Assembly: GCA_910589115.1 (NCBI GenBank)
Contig: CAJUSB010000150.1
Span: 1 to 6,618, forward strand
DNA: 6,618 nt
Source of the DNA: an uncultured Clostridia bacterium
GTDB lineage: Bacteria > Bacillota > Clostridia > Oscillospirales > Butyricicoccaceae
Direction: 5' to 3'
Part shown: piece after piece, positions 1 to 4,079 of the stretch
How the letters are laid out: each line of letters opens with the position of its first letter
How positions within the stretch are numbered: position 1 is the first letter of the stretch
Translations under genes and position numbers: made by a program
Notes under the pieces: generated by a model
What the model saw: only the letters and a program-made list of their open reading frames with translations
Database searches by the model: none
Told to the model about the DNA's origin: nothing

Positions 1-33
1 ATTATACCTCTTCTTTCCGCTGTTTGCGAATAG

Positions 34-213
34 TTTTTCGCCGATTGCTCTAAGAAGCGCTACATTCCGCCGAAATGCAATGATTTTCAGTACCCGCTGG
101 TCATGAAATACCGAGTGGATGCGGTCAATAAAGATGGCCGCATTCTCTTGCTGGAGATTGCACCGCACGACCTCGAACGCATGGTTGGCGAACACGAAAA
201 TACAAATTTGTGA
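34..213 (+). CDS. uncertain coding fragment, probable 3' end of an unrecognised gene
   Basis: A reading frame is open from just after a TAG (31-33) to the TGA at 211-213, giving about 59 residues ending in ...RMVGEHENTNL. The inside looks coding: mixed charged and hydrophobic residues (YRVDAVNKDGRILLLEIAP) and GC-rich third positions like the neighbours. No start codon with a ribosome binding site is visible. The first ATG (97) has no Shine-Dalgarno sequence and would give only 38 residues. Upstream the frame is closed by the TAG, so either the gene is frameshifted or truncated near the left edge, or it starts at an unusual codon. Its stop lies 14 bases before the next ATG, inside the leader that carries the SpoVG ribosome binding site, which suggests one operon. 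I do not recognise the family. Confidence 0.3.
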   Translation, partial: FFADCSKKRYIPPKCNDFQYPLVMKYRVDAVNKDGRILLLEIAPHDLERMVGEHENTNL

Positions 214-221
214 AAGGAGAG
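213..221 (+). promoter_or_regulatory. ribosome binding site of the SpoVG-family gene
   Basis: AAAGGAGAG lies about 7 bases before ATG 228. It decides the start: a GTG at 210 in the same frame would place this Shine-Dalgarno sequence inside the coding region, so 228 is preferred. Confidence 0.75.
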
Positions 222-227
222 AATTCC

Positions 228-488
228 ATGAAAATCGATGCCAAAATCTATTTGCCGAAGAACCCCAGCGCTCTGTTGGCGACCGCCTCTGTTTGCTTGG
301 ACGACTGCTTCATCATCCGCGGCGTGAAAGTGATCGAGGGCAGCAAAAGCATTTTCGTGTCCATGCCGTCCCGCAAGGTCAATGAGGAATACCACGACGT
401 TTGCTACCCCTGTACGAAGGAGTTCCGGCAGGAGTTCGATCAGGCGGTTCTGGATGCCTACGCCGAAGCAGTAGCAGCATCTGAATAA
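228..488 (+). CDS. spoVG: SpoVG family protein
   Basis: An 86-residue protein, close to the family's usual length (84-97). The central stretch, residues 22-49 (VCLDDCFIIRGVKVIEG then SIFVSMPSRK), matches the SpoVG core, in which a conserved strand is followed by RVIDG and LFVAMPSK. After it come a ...YHDVCYPC segment and a C-terminal helix (FRQEFDQAVLDAYAEA), as in SpoVG. SpoVG proteins are small cytoplasmic nucleic-acid-binding regulators that affect septation, sporulation and surface or virulence genes in Firmicutes. Copies are also frequent in conjugative elements. This one has four cysteines (residues 23, 27, 59 and 62), more than the classical protein, and may be an element-borne paralogue rather than the chromosomal spoVG. 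Only 41 bases separate it from the next gene, so co-transcription with the surface genes is likely. The family call is firm; the role here is inferred. Confidence 0.88.
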   Translation: MKIDAKIYLPKNPSALLATASVCLDDCFIIRGVKVIEGSKSIFVSMPSRKVNEEYHDVCYPCTKEFRQEFDQAVLDAYAEAVAASE

Positions 489-529
489 TGTGGAGTAGTT
501 GATCGTATCCACGGAAAGGAAAATCACAG

Positions 530-1741
530 ATGAAGATAATCTTAACTTTTTGGTTGACAGCGTTGATGGTGATCAGCATGACGCTGCCGACCGCGTTTGC
601 AGCGGGAGACGCGGAAGCGTCCCCGAAGGAAGGGACGGAGGAAATCACAGTCGAGGGAGAGGGCGAGGGTGCGGCAAAAGATACAGAAGCGTCAAAAGAC
701 GACAAAGCGGCTGCAATTTTGACCACAACGGCAACTCCAGTCCCGACCAGCACAGCGCCCAAAGCAGTGTGCTACCCGACCGCAATCGATGTGCGCGATG
801 AGGGCGCAGAAATCCGAAAAATCTACGACCTTTCGCCGGAAGCTGACCCTGCAGGGATTCCTCGCACCGACTTTGAGCACGCAGGATTTTCCTATACATT
901 CGTCGACCTTTTGAAGCAGGAGATTCCGGAATATGTGGAACGGTCACATACGGAATCCGTCACTTTGAACAGCAAGAAAAAGGATATGGAGTCCGTTTTA
1001 TCGCTTCTTCCGGAACAAAAGGAGTTTGTAACGGATGATGGACTTTCGGGAATCCTGACACTGCAGCTGGACACGGTGCAGGTCGAGACGGCGGGTTATG
1101 GCAAATCTACGAAGCAGGTGTCTGTTACGCGAAATTATCCCAATCAGGTAAGCCAGGACACCGAAAACATTCCGAAAAGCATTGATGATGGCGGCAAAAC
1201 GCTGACTTTATCCGACATCAAATGGCAGACCGACAACACCGCGAATGTGAGCGGCTACGCGATGGGCGACTGTTATACGGCGGTAGCAACCTACACTGGC
1301 ACGGCGACCAGCAGTTACATAAAAGGTTACACCGTGACTGCGGAATACACTGGGACGGTCAGCCGGATTGCGTTGAATAAGGTGCGATATGTTGCGATTT
1401 TTGAGGGAATGCCGATTTTTACGGACATGCCTGATCCGAACGACACCTCCGATCTGATGGGACCGCCGACCGATCCTGTTGAGCCGCCTGAAACCGTAGC
1501 CCCGACCGAGCCGGTAACTCCGAACAATCCAACTGCGCCGGTCGAAGAACCCTCCGAACCGGAGAGTCCTGACGCTCCGGAACAGGTTACAAACCCGGAA
1601 CCGCCGAGACAGGCCCCGGCGTTCTTGTTCAACTGGGCGTACATTTTGGTGCCGATGCTGATAATCGCACTGGCAGGCGCTGGCGTAGGGATTGCATTGT
1701 TCATCAAACATCGAGCAGAGAATGGAGATGATTCTGAATGA
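530..1741 (+). CDS. secreted surface protein with Pro-rich stalk and C-terminal membrane anchor
   Basis: A 403-residue protein of no named family that I can assign. Residues 1-24 form a signal peptide (hydrophobic run ending TAFA, cleavage likely before AG). Residues 25-77 are an acidic, Thr/Pro-rich low-complexity region. Residues 78-293 are a likely beta-rich extracellular domain, with related pieces such as TYTGTA near 255 and EYTGTV near 272. Residues 300-362 are a Pro/Glu/Thr stalk. Residues 368-392 are a membrane helix followed by a short tail, KHRAENGDDSE. There is no LPXTG-like motif before the helix, so it looks membrane-anchored rather than a standard sortase substrate. ATG 530 has GGAAAGGA (513-520) upstream. 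Its stop overlaps the sortase start (ATGA at 1738-1741), which links the two in expression. It may be a partner, scaffold or atypical substrate of that sortase; this is inference. Confidence 0.8.
   Translation: MKIILTFWLTALMVISMTLPTAFAAGDAEASPKEGTEEITVEGEGEGAAKDTEASKDDKAAAILTTTATPVPTSTAPKAVCYPTAIDVRDEGAEIRKIYDLSPEADPAGIPRTDFEHAGFSYTFVDLLKQEIPEYVERSHTESVTLNSKKKDMESVLSLLPEQKEFVTDDGLSGILTLQLDTVQVETAGYGKSTKQVSVTRNYPNQVSQDTENIPKSIDDGGKTLTLSDIKWQTDNTANVSGYAMGDCYTAVATYTGTATSSYIKGYTVTAEYTGTVSRIALNKVRYVAIFEGMPIFTDMPDPNDTSDLMGPPTDPVEPPETVAPTEPVTPNNPTAPVEEPSEPESPDAPEQVTNPEPPRQAPAFLFNWAYILVPMLIIALAGAGVGIALFIKHRAENGDDSE
1427..1618 (+). repeat. Pro/Glu/Thr-rich stalk coding segment
   Basis: Codes for residues 300-363 of the membrane-anchored surface protein. 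Short units such as DPVEPPE, PTEPVTP and PEPP recur without a fixed period. Such segments typically span the peptidoglycan and hold the outer domain away from the membrane. Confidence 0.6.
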
Positions 1742-2628
1742 AAAAGATAAGATTTTTGGCACTTTTCGCTTGCCTGACGATGGCGCTTGTTCCGCCTGTG
1801 GGAGCGCTGGAATACACCATCGATACGCCGGAAGGCGCGAACTACGGCAAGCCGACTTCGATTGAAGTTCCGCAGACTGTGGACGGCGGAGCACGAAAAA
1901 ATGAGGACATCAGCAAGAATGCCGCAAAAATTCCTCCGCTGTTCGGCAGCGGAGCAAGCAATACGCTGAACACCGGCAGCTACCTTACGCCGAACCTTGC
2001 TCCGGGGATGCAGCCCTCCGGCGGCACGATCAACGGTTCGAATGCGGCGGTTGTCCTTCCGCCGTTTGCGGGCGGCGGCGTAATCGGCTCGACGGGCAGC
2101 TCCGGTTCGATTGGGGGCGGCTCGACTTCGAACGGAACGACTTCGTCCGGCAGCAATTCGGCGACGATCGGCCCGAATTTCAGCACCAGCACGGAGCCGA
2201 ACACCTCCAGCGGCTACATCAAAGTGACATCAGATATGTACTACTCGAACGGCCATCTTGGGACGCTGAAAATCCCGGCAATCGACCTTTCGGTCAAGAT
2301 TTATGAAGGAACGGACAGCGATACGCTCCACAAAGGTGTTGGCCATTTCAAGGACAGCAGCATTTGGAGCGGAAATGTTGCGCTTGCCGGACACAATCGC
2401 GGCAAGGTGCAGCCCTTCAATAAACTTCATAAATTGGAACTTGGCGACGAGGTCACACTGAAGACGAAACTCGGTACTCGTACTTACAAAGTGATCTCCG
2501 TTTCAAAGGTCGATGAGGATGACCGCAGCGGCCTTGCGGTTACACGCGAAAACAAGCTGACTCTTTACACCTGCGTCGAGGATGAGCGCGATTACCGTTG
2601 GTGTGTTGTCTGCACGGAGATTGTATAA
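1738..2628 (+). CDS. secreted sortase, class D-like, with long low-complexity linker
   Basis: A 296-residue sortase, a membrane- or wall-associated cysteine transpeptidase that joins surface proteins through a cleaved sorting motif. Residues 1-23 are a signal peptide or N-terminal anchor (KKIRFLALFACLTMALVPP). Residues 24-100 are not recognisable. Residues 110-157 are a Gly/Ser/Thr/Asn-rich linker. The catalytic domain covers about 172-296, starting GTLKIPAIDLSVKIYEG. The triad is visible: His219 in AGHNRG, Cys279 in LTLYTC and Arg287 in DYRWCV. The TLxTC signature, compact C-terminal domain and GHNRG segment resemble class D or related small sortases, but the class is tentative. The start overlaps the previous stop (ATGA), with GGAG at 1724-1727. 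Likely substrates are the adhesin that begins at 4080, whose C-terminus lies outside the window, or the upstream surface protein. No terminator follows the stop. Confidence 0.92.
   Translation: MKKIRFLALFACLTMALVPPVGALEYTIDTPEGANYGKPTSIEVPQTVDGGARKNEDISKNAAKIPPLFGSGASNTLNTGSYLTPNLAPGMQPSGGTINGSNAAVVLPPFAGGGVIGSTGSSGSIGGGSTSNGTTSSGSNSATIGPNFSTSTEPNTSSGYIKVTSDMYYSNGHLGTLKIPAIDLSVKIYEGTDSDTLHKGVGHFKDSSIWSGNVALAGHNRGKVQPFNKLHKLELGDEVTLKTKLGTRTYKVISVSKVDEDDRSGLAVTRENKLTLYTCVEDERDYRWCVVCTEIV
2067..2208 (+). repeat. Gly/Ser/Thr/Asn-rich linker coding segment in the sortase
   Basis: Codes for residues 111-157 of the sortase. The DNA is rich in GGC, AGC and TCG/TTCGA-like units (gggcagctccggttcgattg, ggctcgacttcgaacggaac), so it is near-repetitive. 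It separates the N-terminal hydrophobic segment from the catalytic domain and probably acts as a flexible spacer. Confidence 0.6.
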
Positions 2629-2689
2629 TCTGCTTGCCTTTCTGCCTTGAACTTCTCCGTTTCGGCTTCTAATTCTTCTCGACTTATGG

Positions 2690-2744
2690 CCTTTTCTCCG
2701 GTATCATGTACTTGTAAAAACCTTATGAAACGATACCGAAAAGG
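2690..2744 (+). promoter_or_regulatory. inverted repeat running into the ribosome binding site
   Basis: The left arm ccttttc (2690-2696) plus ggtatc (2700-2705), interrupted by three unpaired bases, is complementary to gataccgaaaagg (2732-2744). The loop is 26 bases. The right arm includes the first part of the Shine-Dalgarno sequence AAAGGAGG (2741-2748 region) of the gene starting at 2756. As RNA it could partly hide the ribosome binding site; as DNA it could be an operator. No T-run follows, so it is not a terminator. No convincing promoter is visible in this gap. Confidence 0.4.
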
Positions 2745-2755
2745 AGGACAAGATC

Positions 2756-4003
2756 ATGTTGAAAAAGGAGTTTATCGCCGGAATGGTGACAGGCGCAATC
2801 GCGTTCGGAGGGACGGGAGCCGCCGCGGCTGGACTGCTGGCGCAGCCGTCCATACAGAGCATCTACGTGAATGGTCAACCGGTCTACTGCACCGCATATG
2901 CAATCTCGGGCAACAATTATGTGCGGCTCCGCGACATCGGGCAGGCAGTTGGCTTCGCCGTCAACTACGACTGGGCAACCGACAGCGTGCAGATCAGCAC
3001 CGGCACACAGCAGGCGGTACAGCCCGCCGCTGCGGCGGTTCCGACCGTCATGACAGCACCCCAGCCCATGACCGCAGAACCCACACAGCCCACCGTAACG
3101 CAAGCGTCGGCGACCAGCAGCCGAGACTACTCACAGGATGCAAACCCCGAAATCTTCACATCAGACCTGACCCGTGGGTTCTACAACTCCGCGCAGCACG
3201 CCTATCTGTATAGAAAACGATGGTATCTTGCCAACGTTAAGTTAGACATGTTCATCTCTATTTTGTATGTAAATATAGCAAACTTAAAAAGTGTTCCGAT
3301 TGAAATATTTGCAGAAATCTTAAATGTATTTATGATTGTAAGAAATATCCGGCAAAACTCTGACGTTTTCTATATGAATGCAGAAAAAATGGCAGCATCA
3401 TTCGATCGCGAACGCCGCAAAGCGGACGCGTCCCTCCCTGAGTTCCTGCCCAGCGGAATGAAGGTCACAAGGTCGATGACAAATGTCTGTCACGAACTTG
3501 GAGGAGTGCGCTACAACTATGAAATCTCTGACAATTCGCCATACGTGTATGCCTACTCACGAACTGACAGCGACCTGAACCGTCCATCGGTGCAGTCGAT
3601 TATCGAAACGGCAAAAAGGTTTGACAGTGACCGCGAAAAAGCAGAATTCCTCGCGGAAACCATCTGCGACCGTCTGGAATACGCATATGACAGGAATATT
3701 GACTCGTGGAACAAAGCGATGGACAATGGCGGAAAGGCGGTCTGCTCCGGATATGCCTCAGCGTTCAATCGGATGGGGCGTGCGGCAGGGCTGGATGTGC
3801 TCACGGTCGGCAGTAAAGCGGGAAACCACGCATGGAATATTGTCTACTGCGACAGCGAGTGGCTGACCGTCGATTTGACACACTACGACACGTCTCATAA
3901 CGAGGCCAACTGGTTCCAACCGGAGCATCCGAAAATGAAACCGGACGGTCTCGATGAGATAGAATTTGCAAAGGAGGTGTTGCGACCCGGTTCTACAAAG
4001 TAA
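2756..4003 (+). CDS. secreted transglutaminase-like protein with stalk domain
   Basis: A 415-residue protein. Residues 1-29 are a signal or anchor segment (FIAGMVTGAIAFGGTGAAAA). Residues 31-82 match the copper-amine-oxidase-N-like stalk domain (IYVNGQPV, then NNYVRLRDIGQAVGF, then SVQIS). Residues 84-128 are an Ala/Pro/Thr/Gln linker. Residues 153-206 are an anomalous hydrophobic, AT-rich-coded block described separately. The transglutaminase-like domain spans about 275-390. Its triad is Cys330 (GGKAVCSGYASAF), His358 (AGNHAWNIV) and Asp373 (WLTVDLTHYD). Proteins of this fold act as transglutaminases or cysteine proteases; the substrate cannot be told from sequence. Its position beside a sortase and adhesin suggests work on the cell surface or extracellular proteins. 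ATG 2756 has AAAGGAGG about 8 bases upstream. A terminator follows at 4021. Confidence 0.88.
   Translation: MLKKEFIAGMVTGAIAFGGTGAAAAGLLAQPSIQSIYVNGQPVYCTAYAISGNNYVRLRDIGQAVGFAVNYDWATDSVQISTGTQQAVQPAAAAVPTVMTAPQPMTAEPTQPTVTQASATSSRDYSQDANPEIFTSDLTRGFYNSAQHAYLYRKRWYLANVKLDMFISILYVNIANLKSVPIEIFAEILNVFMIVRNIRQNSDVFYMNAEKMAASFDRERRKADASLPEFLPSGMKVTRSMTNVCHELGGVRYNYEISDNSPYVYAYSRTDSDLNRPSVQSIIETAKRFDSDREKAEFLAETICDRLEYAYDRNIDSWNKAMDNGGKAVCSGYASAFNRMGRAAGLDVLTVGSKAGNHAWNIVYCDSEWLTVDLTHYDTSHNEANWFQPEHPKMKPDGLDEIEFAKEVLRPGSTK
3209..3374 (+). mobile_element. candidate MITE-like insertion, AT-rich with terminal inverted repeats, in frame
   Basis: The ends carry a perfect 11-bp inverted repeat: tatagaaaacg (3209-3219) and cgttttctata (3364-3374). 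Extending inward, the arms agree at about 17 of 24 positions, including TTGCC. The DNA between is about 29% GC by count over 3211-3390, against 53% just upstream (3121-3180) and 62% just downstream (3421-3480). The frame stays open through it, adding about 54 residues rich in Ile, Leu, Val, Phe and Asn. Removing 162 bases so that one TATA remains would rejoin the frame as ...HAYLY-MNAEKM.... No transposase is present, so any movement would need a partner in trans. An ordinary divergent segment with a chance inverted repeat is the alternative. Confidence 0.45.
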
Positions 4004-4020
4004 GCATAAACATAGTGCGG

Positions 4021-4052
4021 AAAGGCCATCGGAAAAATCCGGTGGCTTTTTT
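4021..4052 (+). terminator. rho-independent terminator
   Basis: The stem is aaaggccatcgga (4021-4033) pairing with tccggtggctttt (4038-4050): 13 pairs, of which two are G-U wobbles, around an AAAA loop. It is followed by a run of six T (4047-4052), part of which pairs in the stem. It is oriented for the plus strand, 18 bases after the transglutaminase-like stop. It ends 27 bases before the adhesin ATG, leaving little room for a promoter in between. Confidence 0.88.
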
Positions 4053-4067
4053 GCACGCAACTTTAAG

Positions 4068-4075
4068 AAAGGAGA
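4068..4075 (+). promoter_or_regulatory. ribosome binding site of the adhesin
   Basis: AAAGGAGA lies 4 bases before ATG 4080. It supports this start, which also begins a clear signal peptide. Confidence 0.75.
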
Positions 4076-4079
4076 CTTT

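Noticed and set aside
258..269. LPKNP in the SpoVG-like protein, resembling a sortase motif
   Set aside because: The protein is cytoplasmic, with no signal peptide or C-terminal anchor, so the match is chance.
1208..1894. A 228-residue minus-strand frame
   Set aside because: It is antisense to the surface protein and the sortase start, is rich in Arg and His as shadows are, and resembles no family.
2647..2675. Possible promoter TTGAAC-17-TAATTC before the transglutaminase-like gene
   Set aside because: The -10 element matches the consensus at only about two of six positions.
2647..3213. A plus-strand frame of 188 residues overlapping the start of the transglutaminase-like gene
   Set aside because: It has no ribosome binding site, is Arg-rich, and is out of frame with a gene that has clear domains and a strong Shine-Dalgarno sequence.
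3969..3978. A near-perfect Shine-Dalgarno string, aaaggaggtg, inside the 3' end of the transglutaminase-like gene
   Set aside because: No open frame of meaningful length begins just after it; it codes for Ala-Lys-Glu-Val in the normal frame.
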